From JADLDB01 sp040752975 (lineage in GTDB: Bacteria > Myxococcota > Myxococcia > Myxococcales > Myxococcaceae), in contig JBFMHF010000251.1 of the NCBI GenBank assembly GCA_040752975.1, forward strand, positions 1 through 6,254: a DNA stretch of 6,254 nucleotides, in the 5' to 3' direction. Position numbers and translations under genes: made by a program. The notes beneath the pieces were generated by a model, which was not told the origin of the DNA, made no database searches, and was given only the letters and a program-made list of their open reading frames with translations. This document shows, piece after piece, positions 1 to 5,758 of this stretch; position 1 is the stretch's first letter, and each line of letters starts with the position of its first letter.

Positions 1-27
1 GGCCAAGAAGAAATCGCCAGCAGGCCC

Positions 28-187
28 GCGCCCGCAGGGCGCACCACCCTCAACTCCCAGCCGCGCCGCAGGCGCAATACCCCCACCTCACAGCCAGCGC
101 CCGCAGGGCGCACTGTCCCCCCTCGAGCCGCGCCGCAGGCGCACCCCAGCCAACGCATTGCCCTCACCGCCCGCCCACAGGGCGCAC
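28..187. repeat. Cluster of five short GC hairpin repeats, two alternating types
   Basis: Five copies of a small palindromic element lie upstream of the first gene. Type A (28-44, 97-113 and a diverged copy at 171-187) has core GCGCCC-GCA-GGGCGC, a 6-bp stem with a 3-base loop. Type B (59-76 and 126-143, identical over 18 bases) has core GCGCC-GCA-GGCGC, a 5-bp stem with the same loop. The order is A-B-A-B-A. The third A copy has loop ACA and keeps a 5-bp stem. Nearly every copy continues into CA. The intervening 12-27 bases are pyrimidine-rich, C-heavy and unlike one another. The A and B forms differ by one base pair on both sides of the stem, so the hairpin is preserved, which argues for selection or spread as a structured unit. 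There is no T-tract, so ordinary intrinsic terminators are unlikely. The whole region 1-201 shows no credible gene. Confidence 0.8.
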
Positions 188-201
188 TACCCTCCCACCC
201 C

Positions 202-1383
202 ATGCCTCCCAGCCTCGCGCAGGTCCAGGTCGACGCCGACCGCGCCCGCCTCTCTCGTCAACGCCCACTCCTCCTCCGCAAGTGGCGCCGCATGGTGGCC
301 TCCCCCTTCGCCTTCCTCCGCGGCGCCTCCCCCCTCTGGGCCGAGGCCTTCAAACGTCACCCCGAGTGGCTCCGCACCGCGCCCGGCGTCGGCGGCCTCG
401 TCGGCGACCTCCACCTCGAGAACTTCGGCACCTTCCGCGCCGCCTCCGGCATGACCTTCCACGTCAACGACTTCGATGAGTCCTTCGACGGACCCTGGAC
501 CTTCGACGTCCTCCGACTCCTCGTCTCCACCCTCCTCGCCCGCCCGGAGCTGGACTGCACCGGCACCCAGGTCCTCCACCTCGCCGAGGCCGTCCTCGAC
601 GGCCACGAGGCCGGACTCGCCGAAGAGAAGGTGCCGCGCCCTCCCTTCATCCAACACCTCGTCGACGAGGCCGAGGCCGAACGCCCCACCCGCCTGCTGG
701 AAAAACGCCTCGACACGCGCGGCCGCCTCGAGCGCGATGACGAGAAGTCCCCCGACGCGCCTGCCTCCGTGTGCCGCGCTGTCCCCGCGGCGCTGACGCA
801 GTGGTGCAGCTTCCTCGAACAGACCTGCAACGAACCCCTCCTCTCCTGCCAGGCCGAACCCCCAAAAGGACAAAGAGAACGCCCCGCCGACGCACTCGAC
901 GTCGTCGACGTCACCCGCCGCGTGGCCGGCACCGGATCCCTCGGCGTCGAGCGCCTGCTGGTGCTGGCTCGAGGCGACGGACAACGGTGGCTCCTCGAGG
1001 TGAAGGCGCTGCGCGGCAGCCCGGCGGCAAAAGGCGAAGTCGACGCCCACGCCGTCGCTCAACGTCTCCGACGCGCCCTGCCCCAGCCCCCCAAAGGCCT
1101 CGGCGCCGCCCGCCTCAATGGCCTCCCTGTCCTCGTCCACCCCCTCTTCCCCGGCGAGGACAAGCTGTCCGCGGATCAACTCGAGCCCGACGCCTTGCGC
1201 CCCACGCTGCACTACCTCGGCTTCCTCTCCGGCGAGGTGCACCGGAGGGCCGCTCGACAGTCCGCCCGCTGGACCAGGGCTCAACAGCTCGCCGTCCTCG
1301 ACGCCGCCGGAGAGCTGGCCGGCCTCCACGAACAGGCCTTCCTCGAGTTCTGCCGCCTCGTCGTCGATGACGTCGAAGCCTGA
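202..1383 (+). CDS. DUF2252 family protein
   Basis: This encodes 393 residues, slightly compact for DUF2252, a bacterial family without an established function. Family-like motifs appear in order: RMVASPFAFLRG (30-41), VGDLHLENFG (67-76), VNDFDES (88-94), PWTFDVLRL (98-106), DVTRRVAGTGSLGVERLLVL (236-255), LLEVKAL (264-270), HPLFPGEDKL (313-322) and GFLSGEVHRRAAR (340-352). GDxHLxNFG followed by the DFDE segment resembles the catalytic and metal-binding loops of aminoglycoside-phosphotransferase-like kinases, while GTGSLG and a following Lys resemble a nucleotide loop and its lysine; that comparison is inference. There is no signal peptide or membrane segment, so it is probably cytoplasmic. 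The ATG at 202 lacks a Shine-Dalgarno sequence and the same frame stays open to the window edge, but the upstream codons run through hairpin repeats, so 202 is preferred. The PilZ gene follows 141 bases downstream on the same strand. The family call is firm; the activity is unknown. Confidence 0.86.
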   Translation: MPPSLAQVQVDADRARLSRQRPLLLRKWRRMVASPFAFLRGASPLWAEAFKRHPEWLRTAPGVGGLVGDLHLENFGTFRAASGMTFHVNDFDESFDGPWTFDVLRLLVSTLLARPELDCTGTQVLHLAEAVLDGHEAGLAEEKVPRPPFIQHLVDEAEAERPTRLLEKRLDTRGRLERDDEKSPDAPASVCRAVPAALTQWCSFLEQTCNEPLLSCQAEPPKGQRERPADALDVVDVTRRVAGTGSLGVERLLVLARGDGQRWLLEVKALRGSPAAKGEVDAHAVAQRLRRALPQPPKGLGAARLNGLPVLVHPLFPGEDKLSADQLEPDALRPTLHYLGFLSGEVHRRAARQSARWTRAQQLAVLDAAGELAGLHEQAFLEFCRLVVDDVEA

Positions 1384-1510
1384 CGTTCCGCTGCCGCTGA
1401 AAGGAGCACCGCCGCACCACGTGTGGGCGCAACTCCGCACCCGGGGCTTCCTCCGGTTTCAAGAAGCGTGGATACTTGCAGTGTCGTCACCCGTGGCACG
1501 GGGAGTGATC

Positions 1511-1515
1511 AGGAG
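1511..1515 (+). promoter_or_regulatory. Ribosome binding site of the PilZ gene
   Basis: AGGAG lies nine bases before the ATG at 1525. This favours that start over a GTG at 1423 in the same frame, which would add 34 residues that do not look like part of a PilZ domain. Confidence 0.65.
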
Positions 1516-1524
1516 CTCCGGAGC

Positions 1525-1875
1525 ATGTACCCCGAATCCCGAAACAACCGACGCTTCCCCTTCCGCGGACGCTTCTCCGGCGCCAGCAAGAAGGCCATTC
1601 GGGGCGACCTCCACGACCTCTCCCCCACCGGGCTGTGCCTGTCCACCACCTCCGAAGTCGAACGCGGACAGGTGCTGCACCTCGAGTTCGACCTGCCCAC
1701 CGGCCCCGTCGAGTTGGTGGCCGAGGTCCGCTGGTCCACACCACGCGCGGGAGGCACCCACGAGCTCGGCCTGCGCATCGTCCGAATTGCGGAAGCGTCG
1801 CTGCGGGCCATTCGCGAAGCAACCACCGAACGCAACCGCACCTCGCGCCCCCTCCGCCTGCCCGTCCCTTCCTGA
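1525..1875 (+). CDS. Single-domain PilZ protein, probable c-di-GMP receptor
   Basis: This is a 116-residue protein that is essentially one PilZ domain. The N-terminal arginine motif RxxxR is seen as RFPFR at residues 10-14, preceded by another Arg at 9. The second signature, (D/N)xSxxG, is seen as DLSPTG at 31-36. Alternating hydrophobic strands follow (LHLEFDLP, VELVAEVRW, HELGLRIVRI), as expected for the PilZ beta barrel, and the tail is short and basic. Both motifs that contact cyclic di-GMP are intact, so binding is likely. PilZ proteins of this size usually act as adaptors on motility, polysaccharide or regulatory partners; the partner cannot be told from this sequence. It stands 141 bases downstream of the DUF2252 gene and may have its own promoter. 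Its stop is 57 bases from the stop of the convergent - strand gene. Confidence 0.88.
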   Translation: MYPESRNNRRFPFRGRFSGASKKAIRGDLHDLSPTGLCLSTTSEVERGQVLHLEFDLPTGPVELVAEVRWSTPRAGGTHELGLRIVRIAEASLRAIREATTERNRTSRPLRLPVPS

Positions 1876-1922
1876 GCCCACCTCACGGTGAGGCCCAACC
1901 GACACTCCGACGCGTGAAGTTG

Positions 1923-1941
1923 GACCTCAGAATCAGAGGTC
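1923..1941. terminator. Possible hairpin in the PilZ/DUF4261 convergent gap
   Basis: GACCTC (1923-1928) pairs with GAGGTC (1936-1941) around a 7-base loop that contains the stop codon of the - strand gene (1933-1935). A second small inverted repeat, CCTCA-CGG-TGAGG, sits at 1881-1893 just after the PilZ stop. Neither has a T-tract, so a terminator role is only suggested by position between converging genes. Confidence 0.25.
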
Positions 1942-2664
1942 GAGACGGATGACCGTCTGGCCGCTGCCAGTCGGGTTCGGCACCCGCTGAATCGCGATTT
2001 TCTCGTCCGCCGTGCGACCGACGGTGTCGCCCGTCCTCAGCACCTTCTCCAGGTCCGTGTAGAGCCACCGGACCATCATGAGGAGGAAGTCGAACGCACC
2101 CTTCCCCTCCACCGGGCACGTCACGAAGAAGTCTTCGCGCCCGTAGCGCGTCATGTTGTGACTGAGAAACGACATGCGCCCGCCGCCTTCGTTCGCCGCG
2201 GTGACGTCAATCGCGATCTCAGGCGGGAGCAGTCCCTTCTGCGCGCCGAGGGCGGCCAGCTTCGAGAAGAGGGGCGCCCGATGGAACACGACGCCGTGAC
2301 CGAGCATCGCGCCGACCGCGTCGGTGTGGTCGATGACGCACGCCGTCAGCAACGCCATCACCAGGTCGCGCCTTCGCTCATCCCCCTCGATGCCCATCGC
2401 GGTCAGCACGAAGTGCGCCGGCGCCTGCGTGGCCTCCTCGATGGACGGAGACGTGGGCCCGTACGGCATGCGCGGCGCATCGGGATGCGGCGCAGGCATC
2501 AGCATGACGAAGAACTCACCGCCGGCTGCGATCGAGAAGGCCTGCGGCTCACCGCCACCATCCCGCGGCTCGAGCACGATGCCGAGCTTCTTCGCGCTCG
2601 CGACCACGGCTCCCGCGTCCGGATACTTCGGCGTTCGAGCGAGAACGAAAGCGAGATCGGCCAT
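1933..2664 (-). CDS. DUF4261-like protein of unknown function
   Basis: This encodes 243 residues, with no signal peptide or membrane helix, so it is probably cytoplasmic. The C-terminal part (about 172-228) reads like a DUF4261 domain: RYGREDFF (173-180), a hydrophobic helix with FDFLLMMVRWLY (191-202), then GDTVGRT (212-218) and EKIAIQRVP (221-229). The middle segment ACVIDHTDAVGAMLGHGVVFH (108-128) matches the Ala/Gly-rich central part I associate with this family. The N-terminal 100 residues carry beta/alpha patterning, with LAFVLA and FFVMLMPAPHP. DUF4261 has no established biochemical role known to me. The start is well supported: an ATG with GGGAGGT seven bases upstream. It is divergent from the DUF3160 gene across 243 bases and convergent with PilZ, so it is probably transcribed alone. 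The family assignment is by motif recall and should be confirmed with a profile search. Confidence 0.68.
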   Translation of the reverse strand: MADLAFVLARTPKYPDAGAVVASAKKLGIVLEPRDGGGEPQAFSIAAGGEFFVMLMPAPHPDAPRMPYGPTSPSIEEATQAPAHFVLTAMGIEGDERRRDLVMALLTACVIDHTDAVGAMLGHGVVFHRAPLFSKLAALGAQKGLLPPEIAIDVTAANEGGGRMSFLSHNMTRYGREDFFVTCPVEGKGAFDFLLMMVRWLYTDLEKVLRTGDTVGRTADEKIAIQRVPNPTGSGQTVIRLDL

Positions 2665-2670
2665 CGCGTC

Positions 2671-2677
2671 ACCTCCC
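2671..2677 (-). promoter_or_regulatory. Strong ribosome binding site of the DUF4261-like gene
   Basis: Read on the - strand, GGGAGGT ends seven bases before the ATG (2664-2662). It is the best Shine-Dalgarno match in the window and fixes this start. Confidence 0.75.
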
Positions 2678-2802
2678 GCCGAAGGACCTTAACCCCGGAG
2701 TTCACCTGGGAAGAGCGTGAATCGCGCAGGACGTTGCCCGAAAAGTCGAGAAGCGCGGAGGACGCGGGCCGGTGGGACGAGCGGCGACGAGCTCCGGACA
2801 GG

Positions 2803-2835
2803 GGACCAACGAGGCGCGCTCGGACGCCCTGGTCC
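2803..2835. other. Interrupted inverted repeat upstream of the DUF3160 gene
   Basis: GGACCA (2803-2808) pairs with TGGTCC (2830-2835). Inside it GGCG (2813-2816) pairs with CGCC (2825-2828), with an 8-base loop. The asymmetric internal loop is four bases on one side and one on the other. It could be an operator or a leader hairpin about 70 bases before the start codon, but short complementary arms arise easily in DNA this rich in GC. Confidence 0.3.
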
Positions 2836-2907
2836 ATCTCCGAGAAGGGGCGGCTCGAAGCTCATCCCTGATGCTCCTTCACCACTTTCCCGGCAGGCTG
2901 CCCGGCC

Positions 2908-4686
2908 ATGAACTCCTTCCTCCTTACCGCGCTGCTGTCTCTTGCGCCTTCGCTGACTGGCGTCGTCAACGCAGACAAGGCGCGCGCGCTGCCTGCACCG
3001 GCGCGTGAGGCGCTGGCGCGCGACGGCTTCACGGTGGTGGAGGGCCAGGAGCGCCACTTCTTCTCCCTCTACGACCGGAACGCCTACGAGAAGGTGCCGT
3101 CCTTCATCAGCCTCGACGTGGTGCTGCACGTCTTCCACGTGCGCTTCGACGCCGAGCTCGCGAAGGCCGAGGAGGCGCGCGCCCTCCCCGCGCTGATTCA
3201 GCTCGCGAAGGGACAGCTGGCCAAAGCGCTCGCCCGCTGGCCGGACGCAGGGCCCGTGCCTCCGCAGGTGGAGGGCCTGGCGCTGTACCACGCCACGGCG
3301 CTGGCCCTCCTCGACGACCAGGTCGCTCTCGACGCGCGCCTCGCGGGCAAAGTGAAGCCGCTGGCAAAGGCCCTGCACGACGCGAAGGACGCCGCGGTCC
3401 GTCACCCGAGCTGCCCCGGCCCCCTCGACGCGACGCGCTTCAAGCCCCGGGGCCATTACGACTCGTGGAAGCTGGGGGGCTACTTCCGGGGCTTCACCTT
3501 CTACGCCCTGTGCGCCTTCCCGATGCAGGGCGACGGCGCGGCACGGGCGAAGGAGGTGGCCTCGGCGCTGGCCGGGGACGCCACGGACCGCGCGCAGTGG
3601 GACGTGGTGCGAGGCTTCGTCGAGTACGTGGGCGGCCCGACGGACAGCGAGCCGCTGGACCTGGTGGCGAAGGGCGGACGCCCGGTGGGAATCCCGACGG
3701 ACACCGCGATGAGCCGAGGCCTGGCGAAGCCGCCGCCCATGCCGGTCTTCCGACTCCTGGGCGGCGCGGAGGTGGGCGACGCGGCCCTCTTCCTGCGCAC
3801 GGCGGGCAAGCCGCAGCGGCCCTTCCCCTCGGTGTTGGACGTCTTCGCCGCGCTCGGCTCGACGGACGCACGGACCTTGCTGGCGCCGTCGCCGGAATTG
3901 GACGCCGCGCTGAAGGAGCCGCTGCGCGTCGACGAGAGCCTCAGCGGCAAGTGGCTCAGGGTGCTGGGCCTGGCGACGACACGGCCGGCGAGCCCAGCCC
4001 CAGCGCCCTTCTCTTCGGACGGCTGGGCGCGACGGACGCTGGTGGCGGCGGCGGGCAGCTACGCGGAGCTCAAGCACGACACCTTGCTGTACGTGAAGCA
4101 GCCGCTGGTGATGATGGAAGGCGGCCACGACGCGGAGCTGCCGGCGTCGAAGGTGGGCGGCTACGTCGAGCCGCGCCCCGACGTGTACCGTGCGCTGCTC
4201 GAGCTGACCGACGGGCTGACGGCGCTGGGCGGCGAGGAGGCGGGAAAAGACCTCGCGACCTTCCTGCGCTTCCTGGTGGAGGTGTCGGACCTGGAGCTCG
4301 CCGGAAAGCCCTTCCCGAAGGCGATGGACGAGCGGCTGCGGACGGTGGGCGGCGAGCTGGAGCACCTCAGCCGGACGCACGGGGACGAGTCTCCGCCGGA
4401 AGCCCTCGTGGCGGATGTCTTCACCCTGGCGTTTCCGGACGCACCGCCGCGGGCGTGGCACGTGGGGACGGGCACGGTGGACGAGGTGTGGGTGGTGGCG
4501 CCGCGCGCGGGGAAGCGGGTGCTGATGCGCGGAGGGGCCTTCAGCTTCTACGAGTTCGCGGGCGCACCGGGCGAGCGGCTGAGCGACCGCGAGTGGTTCC
4601 AGCGCCTCGAGGAGAACCCTCCCGAGCGGCCGACGTGGGCGCTCCCGGTGCGACGCCAGCAGCGACCGGCAGGGAAGAGAGAATGA
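2908..4686 (+). CDS. Exported DUF3160 family protein
   Basis: This encodes 592 residues that match DUF3160 over nearly the whole length. Recognisable blocks are YDRNAYEKVPSFISLDVVLHVFH (55-77), PRGHYDSWKLGGYFRGFTFY (180-199), VEYVGGPTDSEPLDL (238-252), RLLGGAEVGDAALF (282-295), DVFAALGS (311-318), GWARRTLVAAAGSYAELKHD (372-391) followed by TLLYVKQ (392-398), and GYVEPRPDVYRALLEL (418-433). The first 22 residues are hydrophobic and end in VNA before DK, like a signal peptide cut after residue 22, although the N-region has no basic residue. There is no lipobox Cys, so a periplasmic or secreted fate is inferred. The family is common in myxobacteria and has no proven activity. The ATG has only a weak AGG at 2895-2897. 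It is divergent from the DUF4261-like gene, and its stop is 16 bases from the convergent operon, so it is probably monocistronic. Confidence 0.9.
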   Translation: MNSFLLTALLSLAPSLTGVVNADKARALPAPAREALARDGFTVVEGQERHFFSLYDRNAYEKVPSFISLDVVLHVFHVRFDAELAKAEEARALPALIQLAKGQLAKALARWPDAGPVPPQVEGLALYHATALALLDDQVALDARLAGKVKPLAKALHDAKDAAVRHPSCPGPLDATRFKPRGHYDSWKLGGYFRGFTFYALCAFPMQGDGAARAKEVASALAGDATDRAQWDVVRGFVEYVGGPTDSEPLDLVAKGGRPVGIPTDTAMSRGLAKPPPMPVFRLLGGAEVGDAALFLRTAGKPQRPFPSVLDVFAALGSTDARTLLAPSPELDAALKEPLRVDESLSGKWLRVLGLATTRPASPAPAPFSSDGWARRTLVAAAGSYAELKHDTLLYVKQPLVMMEGGHDAELPASKVGGYVEPRPDVYRALLELTDGLTALGGEEAGKDLATFLRFLVEVSDLELAGKPFPKAMDERLRTVGGELEHLSRTHGDESPPEALVADVFTLAFPDAPPRAWHVGTGTVDEVWVVAPRAGKRVLMRGGAFSFYEFAGAPGERLSDREWFQRLEENPPERPTWALPVRRQQRPAGKRE

Positions 4687-4697
4687 CGGGCCAACTC

Positions 4698-4710
4698 AGA
4701 GCTCAGCTCT
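4698..4710. terminator. Possible hairpin in the DUF3160/small-operon convergent gap
   Basis: AGAGC-TCA-GCTCT forms a perfect 5-bp stem with a 3-base loop, and the loop is the - strand stop codon (4703-4705). It sits between two converging genes whose stops are 16 bases apart. There is no T-tract, so a terminator role rests on position alone. Confidence 0.22.
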
Positions 4711-5005
4711 TCACCTTCGGCCGCTCGGGCGCGGCACTCTCGGGCGAGCTGGCCGGCGGGTGCTGGTGGCCGTCCTCCCCACGGGAGTGGTCGCCCGGCA
4801 CGCGCTTGAGCTCGACCTCCACGCCATCCAGCGACACCACCGGCACGTTCAGCAGCTCCGCCGCGACGTTGCGCGTGTCCTCGCGGTGCTCGTGCGGGAG
4901 GATGTCGCTGCCCGCGGAAATCTCGATGACCAGCGTGGCCTTCCCGGTGGCCGCGTCTTCCCGGTACTTCAGCGTCACCGTCCGCCCGCGCTCGATGGTG
5001 CTCAC
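4703..5005 (-). CDS. Small protein of unknown function, second gene of an overlapping pair
   Basis: This encodes about 100 residues from a GTG that overlaps the TGA of the upstream gene (shared GTGA, 5005-5002), the classic arrangement for translational coupling. The frame stays open further upstream, but that part is the out-of-frame reading of the preceding gene, so the GTG is chosen. Residues 1-69 look folded: a strand around TVTLKYRED (9-17), a strand ATLVIEIS (23-30), a His-containing turn DILPHEHRED (34-43), a helix around TRNVAAELLN (44-53) and a last strand VEVELKRV (62-69). Residues 70-100 are Pro-, Glu- and His-rich and probably disordered. No family is recognised. Coupling implies that it is made in fixed proportion with the upstream product and may bind it; this is inference. 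Confidence 0.72.
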   Translation of the reverse strand: MSTIERGRTVTLKYREDAATGKATLVIEISAGSDILPHEHREDTRNVAAELLNVPVVSLDGVEVELKRVPGDHSRGEDGHQHPPASSPESAAPERPKVKS

Positions 5006-5706
5006 GTCTTCACCCGGATGGTGACCTCGAGGCTGCCGTCGTCCCCCCGCTGCTCGCTGACGGACTCGATGGCGCCCAGCTGCGCCGCCCTCTCCTTCAG
5101 CGCCCGCCGGGTGGTGGCCGACGTCGCGGCGTCCACGTCGGCCCGCAGGTCGTCCTGCACCTCCAGCAGCTTCTCGATGTTCTCCCGCACCACCTCCCGC
5201 CGCGCGCCTTCCGCCGCCACCGCCAGCTTCCCATCGGCCTTCGCCGCCGCCGCCGCCTCGATGTCCGCCTCCGTCGCCTCGCGCGTGGCCGCGTCGTCCC
5301 TGGTGCGCACGCGCCCCCTGGCTTCGGCCGCGACCGACACGTCCCGCGAGCCGCGCACCTCGAGACGCACCGTCGAGCTTTCTGCCTCCAGCGTCGCCGT
5401 CGCCTCGCCGAAGTCCTTCGTCAGCGCGCCATCGGCCCTCCGCACCCAGCCGCGCGCCTCCAGCTCCTCGCGCAACACCTCGCCCAGGCGCTCCTCTCCG
5501 AGGACGGGCAGCAGCCGCACCTCCACCTCGAGGTGGTCGTGCTCGTCCACGGTGGCGTCGCGCGTGACGCGCTTGCTGACGGGGAGCCACCCGAGCTCGA
5601 GGACTGCGCCGCAGGGCATGGGGACGGTGTACCACGCGGCTCCGAGGGACGGCGCCGCCTCCTCCAGGAGAGGACGACACCTCGTGCGAGTGCGCCGGTT
5701 GCCCAC
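5002..5706 (-). CDS. Alpha/beta protein with a helical middle, unknown function; first gene of an overlapping pair
   Basis: This encodes up to 234 residues. Visible parts are an N-terminal segment AVLELGWLPVSKRVTRD (34-50), a strand LEVEVRLLPVL (59-69), a helix ERLGEVLREELEARGW (72-87), strands around ATATLEAES and TVRLEVRG (102-119), a long Ala/Glu/Arg-rich helical stretch (about 136-212) with coiled-coil character, and a final strand SLEVTIRV (225-232). There is no signal peptide or membrane helix. I do not recognise the family. The start is uncertain: GTG at 5706 is the longest, ATG at 5619 would remove 29 residues, and neither has a good ribosome binding site. Third-position G/C is high from about codon 13 onward, which slightly favours the longer form or an unseen intermediate start. 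The stop overlaps the next gene by four bases. It is divergent from the TPR gene about 50 bases away. Confidence 0.72.
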   Translation of the reverse strand: MGNRRTRTRCRPLLEEAAPSLGAAWYTVPMPCGAVLELGWLPVSKRVTRDATVDEHDHLEVEVRLLPVLGEERLGEVLREELEARGWVRRADGALTKDFGEATATLEAESSTVRLEVRGSRDVSVAAEARGRVRTRDDAATREATEADIEAAAAAKADGKLAVAAEGARREVVRENIEKLLEVQDDLRADVDAATSATTRRALKERAAQLGAIESVSEQRGDDGSLEVTIRVKT

Positions 5707-5743
5707 ACGCCAGGGAGAACGTGGCGATGCGGAGGGGCTGATC

Positions 5744-5749
5744 TACACT
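5744..5749 (+). promoter_or_regulatory. Possible -10 box giving a near-leaderless TPR mRNA
   Basis: TACACT matches TATAAT at four of six positions and ends nine bases before the ATG at 5759. Initiation about seven bases downstream would leave almost no 5' leader, consistent with the lack of a properly spaced Shine-Dalgarno (GGAGG at 5731-5735 is about 23 bases away). No good -35 is visible. Confidence 0.35.
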
Positions 5750-5758
5750 CGCCGTCCC

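Larger units (their letters stand above)
2665..2907. promoter_or_regulatory. Divergent intergenic region
   Basis: These 243 bases separate the divergent starts of the DUF4261-like gene (-) and the DUF3160 gene (+), so promoters for both should lie here. I could not find a convincing -35/-10 pair on either strand. Short open frames exist but have no plausible start signals or recognisable products. The region contains one interrupted inverted repeat (2803-2835). Apart from this and the - strand ribosome binding site I see nothing definite. Confidence 0.45.

Noticed and set aside
28..187. CRISPR array
   Set aside because: The repeats are only about 17-18 bases, of two types, with spacers of 12-27 irregular bases and no cas genes nearby.
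187..1440. Long open frame on the - strand opposite the DUF2252 gene (417 residues)
   Set aside because: It is antisense to a gene with clear family motifs, its product is low-complexity Gly/Glu/Ala, and such shadows are expected where codons are almost all G/C-ending.
1423..1524. N-terminal extension of the PilZ protein from GTG 1423
   Set aside because: There is no ribosome binding site there and the added residues are not PilZ-like, whereas ATG 1525 has AGGAG at nine bases.
2689..4461. 590-residue open frame on the - strand opposite the DUF3160 gene
   Set aside because: It is an Arg/Gln/His-rich shadow with no recognisable domain, opposite a well-supported family member.
3465..5024. 519-residue + strand frame overlapping the DUF3160 gene and the - strand pair
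   Set aside because: Its product is Gly/Arg/Ala low-complexity, it overlaps real genes on both strands, and it lacks start signals.
5606..5619. Sixth copy of the left-end hairpin (CGCCGCAGGGC inside a coding region)
   Set aside because: The right arm is incomplete and the trailing CA context is missing, so it is a chance resemblance in coding DNA.
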